DNA from: Lichenicola sp964247735 | GTDB lineage: Bacteria > Pseudomonadota > Alphaproteobacteria > Acetobacterales > Acetobacteraceae | DNA: 64,000 bases | Direction of reading: 5' to 3' | NCBI GenBank assembly: GCA_964247735.1 | Contig: CAXTVS010000016.1 | Span: 3,889-67,888 of the forward strand | In this document: positions 43,820 through 51,976 of the stretch, in pieces | How the letters are laid out: each line of letters opens with the position of its first letter | Position numbering within the stretch: position 1 is the first letter of the stretch | Notes under the pieces: generated by a model | The model's database searches: none | Told to the model about the DNA's origin: nothing | Seen by the model: the letters and a program-made list of their open reading frames with translations, nothing else | Position numbers and translations under genes: made by a program

Positions 43820-45762
43820 TGGCGCCGGTGAACCCGTCCTACCGGGCGGCCGGGCTGGTGGCGGAGGACATCGACGCCTTCCTGGAGCAGCACCGGCACA
43901 AGTCGCTGCTGCGGTTCATCGCCTGCGGCTCGGTGGACGACGGCAAGTCGACCCTGATCGGGCGGCTGCTGTACGACAGCCGCACGGTGTTCGACGACCA
44001 GCTCGCGGCGCTGGAAGCGGACAGCCGCCGGATCGGCACGCAGGGCGGCGGGATCGACTTCGCGCTGCTGGTGGACGGGCTCGCCGCCGAGCGCGAGCAG
44101 GGCATCACCATCGACGTGGCGTACCGGTTCTTCTCGACCGAGACGCGCAAGTTCATCGTCGCCGACACGCCGGGCCACGAGCAGTACACCCGCAACATGG
44201 TCACCGGCGCGTCGACCGCCGACCTCGCGGTGATCCTGGTCGACGCGCGAAAGGGGGTGCTGACGCAGACGCGCCGGCACAGCCACCTGGTGCACCTGCT
44301 GGGCGTACGCCACCTGGTGCTGGCGGTGAACAAGATGGACCTGATCGGCTACGACCGGGCGCGCTACGAGGCGATCGTCGCGGAGTACAGGCAGTTTGCC
44401 GACGGCATCGGCATCGACGGGGTCACCGCGATCCCGGTGTCGGGCCTGGGCGGCGACAACGTCCTCAGGCGGTCGGAGGCGATGCCCTGGTACGGCGGGC
44501 CGACGCTGGTCGCGCACCTGGACGCGGTCGAGGTGGATGCGGTGCGCGACCAGGGCAGGCCGTTCCGGATGCCGGTGCAATGGGTGAACCGGCCCGACCC
44601 CGGTTTCCGTGGCTTCGCCGGCCTGGTCGCGTCGGGCACGGTGCGGCCGGGCGACCCGGTGCGGGTGCTGCCGTCGGGACGCACCTCGCACGTGGCGCGG
44701 ATCGTGACGCTGGACGGGGACCTCCTCGTGGCGGCGGCCGGGCAGTCGGTGACGCTGACGCTCGCCGACGAGGTGGACTGCTCGCGCGGCGACGTCCTCG
44801 CGGCCGCCGGCGCGCCGCCGGAGGCGGCCGACCAGTTCGAGGCCAGCCTGGTGTGGCTGGCGGACGAGGCGATGCTGCCGGGCCGGGCGTACTGGCTGAA
44901 GCTCGCCACCCAGACGGTGACGGCGACCATCCACGCGCCGAAGTACCAGGTCAACGTCAACACCCTGGAGCACCTGGCGGCGAGGACGCTGGAGCTGAAC
45001 GCGATCGGCGTCGTCACCCTGTCCACCGACCGGCCGGTGGTGTTCGAGCCGTACGGCGACAGCCGCACGCTCGGCGGCTTCGTGCTGATCGACAAGATCG
45101 GCAACGCCACGGTGGCGGCCGGGATGATCCGGTACGCGCTCCGGCGGGCGCAGAACGTGCACTGGCAGGCGATCGACGTGACCCGCGACAGCCATGCGCG
45201 GCAGAAGGGGCAGAGCCCGGCGCTGGTTTGGTTCACGGGGCTGTCGGGGGCGGGCAAGTCGACGATCGCCAACCTGGTGCAGAAGCGGCTGCACGCGCTG
45301 GGGCGGCACTCCTTCCTGCTCGACGGCGACAACGTCCGGCACGGGCTGAACCGCGACCTCGGCTTCACCGATGCCGACCGGGTGGAGAACATCCGCCGCG
45401 TCGGCGAGGTGGCGAAGCTGATGACCGACGCCGGGCTGATCGTGCTGACCGCGTTCATCTCGCCGTTCCGGGCCGAGCGGCGGATGGTGCGCGACATGAT
45501 GCCCGGGGGCGAGTTCATCGAGGTGCACGTCGACGCGACGCTGGAGGATGCCGAGCGCCGCGACGTGAAGGGGCTGTACGCCAAGGCGCGGGCGGGCACC
45601 CTGCACAACTTTACCGGCATCGACAGCCCGTACGAGCCGCCGGAGCACGCGGAGCTGCGACTCGACACCGCAGCGCTCACGCCGGAGCAGGCGGCGGAGC
45701 GGGTGGTCGAGCTGGTGCTGCGCGGCCAGGGCCGGGGCGACCGGGAACGGCGCGATGGATGA
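43819..45762 (+). CDS. cysN: Bifunctional sulfate adenylyltransferase GTPase subunit / APS kinase (CysNC)
   Basis: A 647-residue fusion. Residues ~25-440 are CysN: P-loop GSVDDGKSTLIGRLLYDSR, AEREQGITIDVAYR, DTPGHEQY and NKMD. Residues ~465-635 are CysC, APS kinase: GLSGAGKSTIANLV, DGDNVRHGLN and the FISPFR block. Together with CysD it turns sulfate into PAPS. GGAGGG precedes the ATG. No cysH, cysI or cysJ is adjacent, so PAPS might serve reduction elsewhere or sulfation reactions. Confidence 0.97.
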   Translation: MAPVNPSYRAAGLVAEDIDAFLEQHRHKSLLRFIACGSVDDGKSTLIGRLLYDSRTVFDDQLAALEADSRRIGTQGGGIDFALLVDGLAAEREQGITIDVAYRFFSTETRKFIVADTPGHEQYTRNMVTGASTADLAVILVDARKGVLTQTRRHSHLVHLLGVRHLVLAVNKMDLIGYDRARYEAIVAEYRQFADGIGIDGVTAIPVSGLGGDNVLRRSEAMPWYGGPTLVAHLDAVEVDAVRDQGRPFRMPVQWVNRPDPGFRGFAGLVASGTVRPGDPVRVLPSGRTSHVARIVTLDGDLLVAAAGQSVTLTLADEVDCSRGDVLAAAGAPPEAADQFEASLVWLADEAMLPGRAYWLKLATQTVTATIHAPKYQVNVNTLEHLAARTLELNAIGVVTLSTDRPVVFEPYGDSRTLGGFVLIDKIGNATVAAGMIRYALRRAQNVHWQAIDVTRDSHARQKGQSPALVWFTGLSGAGKSTIANLVQKRLHALGRHSFLLDGDNVRHGLNRDLGFTDADRVENIRRVGEVAKLMTDAGLIVLTAFISPFRAERRMVRDMMPGGEFIEVHVDATLEDAERRDVKGLYAKARAGTLHNFTGIDSPYEPPEHAELRLDTAALTPEQAAERVVELVLRGQGRGDRERRDG

Positions 45763-46510
45763 CTCCGACGACGCGCTGGCGCGCCGGATCGCCGAGGCGG
45801 CCGGGGCGCTGCTGCTGGCGGTGCGCGGCTCCGGGCTGTTCGCCGGCCGGGCGCTCGGGGCCGCCGGCGACCGGATCGCCAACGCGTTCATCGTCGAGGC
45901 GCTGAAGGCGAACCGGCCCGGCGACGCGGTGCTGTCGGAAGAGGAGGCCGCCGATCCGGTGCGCCTCGGGCGGAGCCGGGTGTGGATCGTCGATCCGCTG
46001 GACGGCACCCGGGAGTACGCCGAAGGCCGCAGCGACTGGGCGGTGCATGTCGGTCTGTCGGTGGACGGGGTGGCGGCGGCCGGCGCGGTGGCGCTGCCCG
46101 GGCTGGCTGCCACGCTCGGCACCGGCGACGCGCGCGGCGGGCCGGTGCCGGCGGTGGACGCACCCTTGCGGATGGTGGTGAGCCGGACCAGGCCGGCGGC
46201 GGAAGCGGTGCGTGTGGCGGCAGCGCTCGGCGCCGTGCTGCTGCCGATGGGCTCGGCCGGAGCGAAGGCGATGGCGGTGGTGCGGGGCGAGGCCGACATC
46301 TACCTCCATTCCGGCGGGCAGTACGAGTGGGACAGCTGCGCGCCGGTCGCGGTCGCGCGTGCGGCCGGGTTCCATGCGTCGCGGCTGGACGGCTCGCCGC
46401 TGCGCTACAACGCCCCGGACGTGTTCCTGCCGGACCTGCTGGTGTGCCGCCGGGAGCACGCGGACCGGGTGCTGGGCCTCCTGGCCGGGTGCGCGCGGGG
46501 GGCCGGATGA
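45755..46510 (+). CDS. cysQ: 3'(2'),5'-bisphosphate nucleotidase CysQ-like
   Basis: A 251-residue inositol-monophosphatase-superfamily enzyme that would remove the 3'-phosphate from PAP or PAPS. Metal motifs: SEEEAAD, the central VDPLDGTREYAEG, and WDSCAPVAVARAAG. It overlaps the cysNC end by 8 bases, consistent with clearing PAP made by PAPS use. Length matches CysQ. Specificity for PAP over inositol phosphates rests on context. Confidence 0.92.
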   Translation: MDDSDDALARRIAEAAGALLLAVRGSGLFAGRALGAAGDRIANAFIVEALKANRPGDAVLSEEEAADPVRLGRSRVWIVDPLDGTREYAEGRSDWAVHVGLSVDGVAAAGAVALPGLAATLGTGDARGGPVPAVDAPLRMVVSRTRPAAEAVRVAAALGAVLLPMGSAGAKAMAVVRGEADIYLHSGGQYEWDSCAPVAVARAAGFHASRLDGSPLRYNAPDVFLPDLLVCRREHADRVLGLLAGCARGAG

Positions 46511-47556
46511 CGGCGGAGGTCGGGCTCCGCCGCGACGGGGGGCTCGGGCGGATCACCCTGCGCCGGCCGCGGGCGATCAACGCGCTGACGCCGGAGATGG
46601 TGCAGGCGATGGATGCGGCGCTGGCGGACTGGTCGGCGGAGCCGGACCTGGTCGGCGTGCTGATCGAGGGCGAGGGCGAGCGCGGGCTGTGCGCCGGCGG
46701 CGACATCCGCTTCATGCACGACCGCGTCCGCGCCGGGGAGCCGGACCGGGCGGATTCGTTCCTGTACCACGAGTACCGGCTGAACGCGCGCATCGCCCGG
46801 CTGCCGAAGCCGTACGTGGCGATCATGGACGGGCTGGTGATGGGCGGCGGCGTCGGGGTGTCGGCGCACGGGTCGATCCGGATCGTCACCGAGCGCACCC
46901 GCCTGGCGATGCCGGAGGCGGGGATCGGCTTCCTTCCCGACGTGGGCGCCACCTGGCTGCTGGCAGCGGCACCGGGGGAGTGCGGCACGCATGCGGCGCT
47001 GACCGGCGAGGCCATGGGGGCGGCGGATGCCATCCTCTGCGGCCTGGCGGATCATCACGTCCTGTCGGACCGCGTGCCGGCGCTGGTCGCCGAGCTCGGC
47101 CGCTGCCGGGATGCGGCCGGGCTCGCAGCCTGCGCGGCGGCGACGGCGAGCCCGCCGGCCGCAGGGTGGTTCGCGGAGCACGGGGGCTGGATCGAGGCCT
47201 GCTACCGGCACGACGAGGTGGCGGCGATCCTCCATGCGCTGCGGGCGCGGCCGGAACCGGCGGCGCAGGCGGCGGCGGCGCGGATCGCCCGCAACGCGCC
47301 GGTGTCGCTGGCGGTGACGCTGCGGGCGCTGCGCCAGGGCCGCGGCTTCGGGCAGCTGGAACGGTGCATGGACCAGGAGTACCAGCTCGCCACCGGGCTG
47401 ATCCGCCGCCCCGACTTCATTGAGGGGGTGCGGGCGGCGGTGATCGACAAGGACCGCAACCCCCGCTGGCGGCCGGCGAGCCTGGCGGAAGTCGATCCGG
47501 GGGAGGTCGAGCGTTTGTTCGGCTCGACGCTGACGCTCGGCCTTCCGTCCACCTGA
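46507..47556 (+). CDS. Enoyl-CoA hydratase/isomerase, 3-hydroxyisobutyryl-CoA hydrolase type
   Basis: A 349-residue crotonase-fold protein. LCAGGDIRFMHD and MDGLVMGGGVGVSAHGSIR form the oxyanion hole region, and MPEAGIGFLPDVGATWLL carries the catalytic Glu of HIBYL-CoA hydrolases. The ~350-residue length and C-terminal DKDRNPRWRPASL segment distinguish this class from ordinary hydratases. It hydrolyses 3-hydroxyisobutyryl-CoA in valine breakdown. The ATG overlaps the cysQ stop (ATGA), an odd partner; no other valine-pathway gene is nearby. Confidence 0.87.
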   Translation: MTAEVGLRRDGGLGRITLRRPRAINALTPEMVQAMDAALADWSAEPDLVGVLIEGEGERGLCAGGDIRFMHDRVRAGEPDRADSFLYHEYRLNARIARLPKPYVAIMDGLVMGGGVGVSAHGSIRIVTERTRLAMPEAGIGFLPDVGATWLLAAAPGECGTHAALTGEAMGAADAILCGLADHHVLSDRVPALVAELGRCRDAAGLAACAAATASPPAAGWFAEHGGWIEACYRHDEVAAILHALRARPEPAAQAAAARIARNAPVSLAVTLRALRQGRGFGQLERCMDQEYQLATGLIRRPDFIEGVRAAVIDKDRNPRWRPASLAEVDPGEVERLFGSTLTLGLPST

Positions 47557-47560
47557 CCGG

Positions 47561-47624
47561 CGGGAAGCTTCCCGTGCCCGATCCCGTCCCATCGAGACCC
47601 TCCCGGTTGAGCGGTGGGATCGGG
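47561..47624. terminator. Two hairpins after the sulfate-activation operon
   Basis: A perfect 14-base palindrome at 47561-47574 begins 4 bases after the hydrolase stop, followed by a 9-base inverted repeat (47577-47585 with 47616-47624). Either could end the operon; neither has a T-run. The gap to the convergent MFS gene at 47732 holds no gene. Confidence 0.45.
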
Positions 47625-47731
47625 TGGCGTGCGTCGGCAGTGTCAGGCTGCCGCAGCATGGGCGGTACCGGGAAGGCCGTGGGGCTGTTGTGCGACGAAC
47701 AACAGGAGCCCTCCTTGCCGCGCAGGCGATG

Positions 47732-48922
47732 CTACCGTGATGCGCCACGACTCAGGAAGGCAGGCACAAGGGCGAGGCAGATGACGGCGGCGCCGATCTC
47801 CGGCAGCCGGACGTAGCCGAACCCGTTCGCGAGCACGGCTGCTCCGAAAGCCGCCCCGAGCGCGTCGCCGAGGTTGAACGCGGACTGGTTCAGGGTCGAT
47901 GCCAACTGGGGGGCCCCCTCCGCTTGGCTGACGACCCGCTGCTGCAACGGGGGCACGAGCGCGAAGGCCGCGACACCCCAGATGAAGATGGACGCGAAAG
48001 CGAGGGGACCGCTCCGCAGGAGAAGACCGACCCCGACCAGGGCAAGGGCGTCGACCGCAAGAAGGGCGCGCACCGCAAGCAGGGCGTGTCGATCGGCGAA
48101 ACGGCCTCCCGCCAGGCCGCCGGCGGTGAGGCCGGCTCCGAACAGGAAGAGCGCCATGGCCGCGCCATGGGGCGTGGTCCCCGCTTCATGTTCCAGCAGG
48201 GGCGTCAGGAACGCGAGGACCGTGAACAGCCCTGCCGACGAGAACGTGCTGACGAGCATGGCGAGCCAGATCTGAGGCTGCCGCAAGGCGGCGAGTTCGT
48301 GCCGGATCCCGTTCGACCCGTGCCGCAGGTGACGCGGCATCCAGAGCAGCATCGCCACGAGGGCGACGGCCGCAAGGACCGCGACGAGCGCGAACGTGAC
48401 CCGCCAGCCGGCCGCCTGTCCGATCCAGGTGCCGACGGGAACACCCACGACATTCGCCACGGTCAGGCCCGTGAACAGGAGGGCGACCGACCGCACCGCC
48501 TTCCCCGGAGGGGCAAGCTCGCCTGCGACGATCGACGCGATGCCGAAGAAGGCGCCATGCGCCAGCGCCGTCGCGATCCGCGCGATCATCAGGACGCGGA
48601 AACCGGGCGCGACCGCGCAGGCCACGTCGCCCGTGAGGAACACCAGCATCAGCAGCACCAGGGCCCGTCGGCGCGGCACGGACGACAGGAGTGCCGCGAT
48701 GAAGGGCGATCCGAAGGCGACGCTGAGGGCATAGACCGAGATGAGGAGGCCGGCCGTCGGCACCGAGACGCGAAGATCGGAGGCGAGGCTGGGAACGAGG
48801 CCGACGATGACGAACTCGCCTGTTCCGATGCCGAAGCTCGCCAGCATGAGCGAGGACAGCGCACGACCCCCGCCCGCGCCGTCAGTCGACGACCGGGCCG
48901 GAGCAACCCTTGCGCCTGGCAC
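47732..48922 (-). CDS. MFS exporter, DHA1 (AraJ/YdhP-like)
   Basis: About 396 residues and 12 hydrophobic segments. The opening ASFGIGTGEFVIVGLVPSLA and GLLISVYALSVAFGSP are characteristic of the AraJ/YdhP/PbuE group of DHA1 exporters (arabinose, purine, drug efflux). I choose GTG 48922, one base after the Lrp regulator stop, over the first in-frame ATG at 48973, which would overlap the regulator by 50 bases. The pairing with Lrp suggests export of an amino acid or related small metabolite under feedback control. Confidence 0.85.
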   Translation of the reverse strand: MPGARVAPARSSTDGAGGGRALSSLMLASFGIGTGEFVIVGLVPSLASDLRVSVPTAGLLISVYALSVAFGSPFIAALLSSVPRRRALVLLMLVFLTGDVACAVAPGFRVLMIARIATALAHGAFFGIASIVAGELAPPGKAVRSVALLFTGLTVANVVGVPVGTWIGQAAGWRVTFALVAVLAAVALVAMLLWMPRHLRHGSNGIRHELAALRQPQIWLAMLVSTFSSAGLFTVLAFLTPLLEHEAGTTPHGAAMALFLFGAGLTAGGLAGGRFADRHALLAVRALLAVDALALVGVGLLLRSGPLAFASIFIWGVAAFALVPPLQQRVVSQAEGAPQLASTLNQSAFNLGDALGAAFGAAVLANGFGYVRLPEIGAAVICLALVPAFLSRGASR

Positions 48923-48923
48923 C

Positions 48924-49418
48924 TCAGGCTTCTCCCGACGCGGACCGACGCTCCGCAGCCTCGGCAACCGCAAGCTCGGACGTCTCCTTGATCGTCTCGA
49001 GGACGATGACGGTCTCGGTCCGGAAAACGTCGGGCTGGCTCTTGATTTGCTCGGTCAGGAAGCGCTGGAGCGCCCGCATGCCGCTGGTACGGACCTTGAG
49101 CAGGTAGCAGTGGGTGCCTGCGACCTGGTGGACCTCCTGCACTTCGGGGCGACCGGAGATCTCGACGCGAAAGCCGGCCTCGTCGGGATGGGGCGCGAGG
49201 TCGATGAAGACAAACGCGCACAGCGAAAGCTCGACCCGATCCGGGTCGAGCACGGCATGGTTGCCGCGGATGACGCCGGAGCTGTTGAGCCGCCGGACCC
49301 GCTCGTTCGCGGCGGATACGGACAAGCCGACGGCGTGTCCGATCTCGGCATTCGACAGCCTGTTGTCGGCCTGCAGCAGGCGAACTATCTTCCGGTCCAT
49401 CTCATCCATGGCCGGCAT
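48924..49418 (-). CDS. Lrp/AsnC-family transcriptional regulator
   Basis: About 164 residues. N-terminal helix-turn-helix (DRKIVRLLQADNRLSNAEI, then LSVSAANERVRRL) and a C-terminal RAM ligand domain with DPDRVELSLCAFVFID and the GTHCYLLKVR block. It is the first gene of a two-gene operon with the MFS exporter, the typical plan of an amino-acid-responsive regulator and its exporter. The start could be 49418 or 49409 (both ATG). An inverted repeat covers the start region. Confidence 0.93.
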   Translation of the reverse strand: MPAMDEMDRKIVRLLQADNRLSNAEIGHAVGLSVSAANERVRRLNSSGVIRGNHAVLDPDRVELSLCAFVFIDLAPHPDEAGFRVEISGRPEVQEVHQVAGTHCYLLKVRTSGMRALQRFLTEQIKSQPDVFRTETVIVLETIKETSELAVAEAAERRSASGEA

Positions 49419-49436
49419 TCTGCCGATATATGCCGG
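49412..49436. promoter_or_regulatory. Inverted repeat at the Lrp gene start, possible operator
   Basis: Arms CCGGCAT (49412-49418) and ATGCCGG (49430-49436) with an 11-base spacer, covering the start codon of the regulator gene and its immediate upstream DNA. Position is compatible with autoregulation, but it partly overlaps coding sequence. Confidence 0.4.
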
Positions 49437-49668
49437 TTTTGTCAGGCGTTCATGCGGAACAACTCGCAGTGACCGGGATCGCCGGCCATGCCGCCGCACC
49501 TGGCCGCCGACGGCGGCCGCTGCGGCGCGACAGCAACATCGCGGGCTTCGAGATCCGGGGCTTCGGTCCTCGAGGACCGCCCTTCCGACCGCATCGGTCG
49601 ATGGCGACGAGTTCATGGCCGGACGCGCCTGAACGTGTCGGGGATCCGCCCCTGCGGGCCGGCTCCCC

Positions 49669-51873
49669 TCACCCGCCGGGGTGGTAGCGGCGCTCGGTGT
49701 GGCGGGCGAGCTGGTCGGGATAGAAGTAGACCGGACGCAGGGCGCCGGTGCTGTAGCGCAGTGCCTGGTCGTCGAAGTGCGGCGAACGGGGGTCGCCGCT
49801 TTCGCCGCCGGCGGTGACGGCCAGCGCCCGCACCCGGGGGCCGAACTCGACCACGGCGACGAAGCTGTTGCCGCTGTTCCCATAGCGCCGGTGGACGCCG
49901 TCCTGCCGCGGCCCGTCGATGGAGGCGAGCGAGCCCCATTGCGCGGAGGTGAAGCCGACCGGCAGGCTGGGGGCTGCGTCGGAGAAGTGCGGCACCAGCG
50001 TGTCGGTCAACCGCTGGAACCGGTTGATCCGGCCCCAGGGGGTGCGCCAGGTGCCGAAGTCGCGACCGAGCCGGTCGACAGCGGTCACGAGTGCGGCGAG
50101 CCGCTGCGCGGGCGTGGTGTGGGCGAGCACGGCGTCGTAGTCCGACAGGCTGTTGGCGTGCGGGGGCTCGCCGGCCTCCTGCCACAGCGCCTCGCCCCAG
50201 TACACCGCCAGGCTGGTGGGGACCGAGCCCGCCGACCAGCGGCGGTCCCAGGCGCGCAGGGTGGCGATCGGGTCCGCCAGCTTCGCCCGGAGCGGGTCGG
50301 CCTGCGGCAGGCGGTCATAGGCGTCGAGCAGGTGCGGCAGCAGGATGTCGAAGCCGGGCTGGCCGGGATCGAAGGCGGCGGCGAGCAGGGAGCCTGGGGT
50401 GAAGTCGTGCCGGTCGCGCAGCAGCGCCACCGCATGCAGCCCGCGGACGTTCTCGCCATAGGTGTCCATGTAGCGCGGGAAGTCGGCCTGCTTCGGGCTG
50501 GCGGAGCCTGCGGCGGAATAGGGCCAGTCGTTGGTGTTCTGGATCCAGCCGGTGGCGGGGTCGAGCAGGTGCGGCACCTCGTCCAGCGCGTGCAGGCCGG
50601 TCCAGGCGGTGCGCGGGTCGACGCCGTCCAGCGGGCGGGTGTAGTCGAACCGGTCGTCGCGGCGCGGGATGAACTGCGGATGCAGGTAGGCAACGTGGCC
50701 GTCCGCGTCGGCGTAGACGGTGTTGTTGGAGGTGTTGGCCTTGAGCTCCATCACCCGCATGTAGGCGCGCCAGTCGCGCGCCTTTGTCAGCGCATAGGAC
50801 TGCTCCAGCGCCTCGACCGGCTTGAACATCATGGCCTCGCTCACCCAGCGCCCGTCGGCGGCGCTGCCGACCACCGGTCCGTGGCCGGTGCGGAAGGTCG
50901 TGACGCGCAGGGAGGCGAGGCTGCCGGCGGCGGTGCGGTAGGACAGGGTGACGGGTGCCGAGGCGACCGGGCGCAGGGCGTCGCCGACGCGGGAAAGCGG
51001 CTGGCCGTCCTTGCGCACGATGGTCTCGAGGTAGCTGTCGACCGCATCGGAATGGCTGGAGGTGTGCATCCAGCCCAGCCGGTCGTTGAAGCCCTGGTAG
51101 ATGAAGAACTGGCCCCAGGTGACGGCGCCATAGGCGTCAAGCCCCTGGTCGCTGCTCATCTGCAGCTCGGAGCGGAAGTAGAACGAGGTGTGCGGGTTGA
51201 TCAGCAGCAGCGCGTGGTGGTCCGCGGTGTTCGCGGGCGCGATGGCGATGCCGTTCGAGCCGGTCGGCGCGCGGGCGGCGGCCGGCACCGGGACCGGTTG
51301 CGGCGTCGCGGCAGCCGGCAGGCGGTAGAAGCGGGCCAGCTCCGGGAGGGGGATGCGCTCGATGTCGCCGCCGATGCTGCCCTCGCTGAAGGCAAGCGCC
51401 ATCCAGGGCTCGAACCGGCGGATCACCCGGGGCGTCACCTCGCGGTGGACGAGCAGGTAGTCGTTCAGGCCGTCGGCCCAGCCGTCCATCAGCGCCTTCA
51501 GCCAGGCGGGACTTCCGGCGTAGCGCCTGCGTAGGTCGGCGGGGTCGACGTAGAGCCGGGCCCGCAGGTCCTGGGCGAGCGCCGTGCTGCCCTCGGCCTC
51601 GGCGAGGCGGCCGAGGGCGGTCAGGTAGTTGGTCTCGATCCGGTTGAAGTCGTCCTCGGCCTGGGCATAGGCCATGCCGAACACCGCGTCCGCGTCGGTG
51701 TGGCCGTGGACGTGGGCGATCCCCCAGTCGTCGCGGGTGATGGTGACCCGGGCGGCGATCCGGCGGAGCCTCGCCCCATCATCCGAGGCCACGGCCGACG
51801 CCCCGTCCGATCCCACCGCCGGCGACGCAGCCAGGAGGCCGATGGCGGCGATCGCGCACCTGATCCGTCGCAC
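49669..51873 (-). CDS. Secreted penicillin acylase family enzyme (AHL acylase-like)
   Basis: A 734-residue Ntn-hydrolase precursor. Signal peptide of about 22 residues, an alpha chain, a Pro-rich spacer, then the beta-chain N-terminal nucleophile Ser206 in APTGSNGIAI, where self-cleavage would occur. NPHTSFYFRSELQ, HTSSHSDAVDSY and NTVYADADGHVAYLHPQF are typical of the PvdQ/QuiP/AHL-acylase branch. The start is GTG 51873 with AGGGAG 6 bases upstream. Periplasmic. Substrates could be acyl-homoserine lactones, acylated siderophore precursors or other amides. It is divergent from a diguanylate cyclase with 103 bases between. Confidence 0.9.
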   Translation of the reverse strand: MRRIRCAIAAIGLLAASPAVGSDGASAVASDDGARLRRIAARVTITRDDWGIAHVHGHTDADAVFGMAYAQAEDDFNRIETNYLTALGRLAEAEGSTALAQDLRARLYVDPADLRRRYAGSPAWLKALMDGWADGLNDYLLVHREVTPRVIRRFEPWMALAFSEGSIGGDIERIPLPELARFYRLPAAATPQPVPVPAAARAPTGSNGIAIAPANTADHHALLLINPHTSFYFRSELQMSSDQGLDAYGAVTWGQFFIYQGFNDRLGWMHTSSHSDAVDSYLETIVRKDGQPLSRVGDALRPVASAPVTLSYRTAAGSLASLRVTTFRTGHGPVVGSAADGRWVSEAMMFKPVEALEQSYALTKARDWRAYMRVMELKANTSNNTVYADADGHVAYLHPQFIPRRDDRFDYTRPLDGVDPRTAWTGLHALDEVPHLLDPATGWIQNTNDWPYSAAGSASPKQADFPRYMDTYGENVRGLHAVALLRDRHDFTPGSLLAAAFDPGQPGFDILLPHLLDAYDRLPQADPLRAKLADPIATLRAWDRRWSAGSVPTSLAVYWGEALWQEAGEPPHANSLSDYDAVLAHTTPAQRLAALVTAVDRLGRDFGTWRTPWGRINRFQRLTDTLVPHFSDAAPSLPVGFTSAQWGSLASIDGPRQDGVHRRYGNSGNSFVAVVEFGPRVRALAVTAGGESGDPRSPHFDDQALRYSTGALRPVYFYPDQLARHTERRYHPGG

Positions 51874-51910
51874 TGTCTTCTCCCTGGTGGTGCCGTTCGC
51901 GTGATCGGAA

Positions 51911-51925
51911 CGGAAACGTTTACCG
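51911..51925. promoter_or_regulatory. Near-palindrome in the acylase/cyclase divergent gap
   Basis: The 103-base gap between the two divergent starts contains AAACGTTT (51914-51921) flanked by CGG and CCG with one extra base. Central-CG palindromes of this kind are bound by LacI-type and other regulators. Low certainty. Confidence 0.3.
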
Positions 51926-51976
51926 GTTGGCAACCAGCCGGGTCGAGAATGCAACGATCCTGCCAGGCAAGAACCG

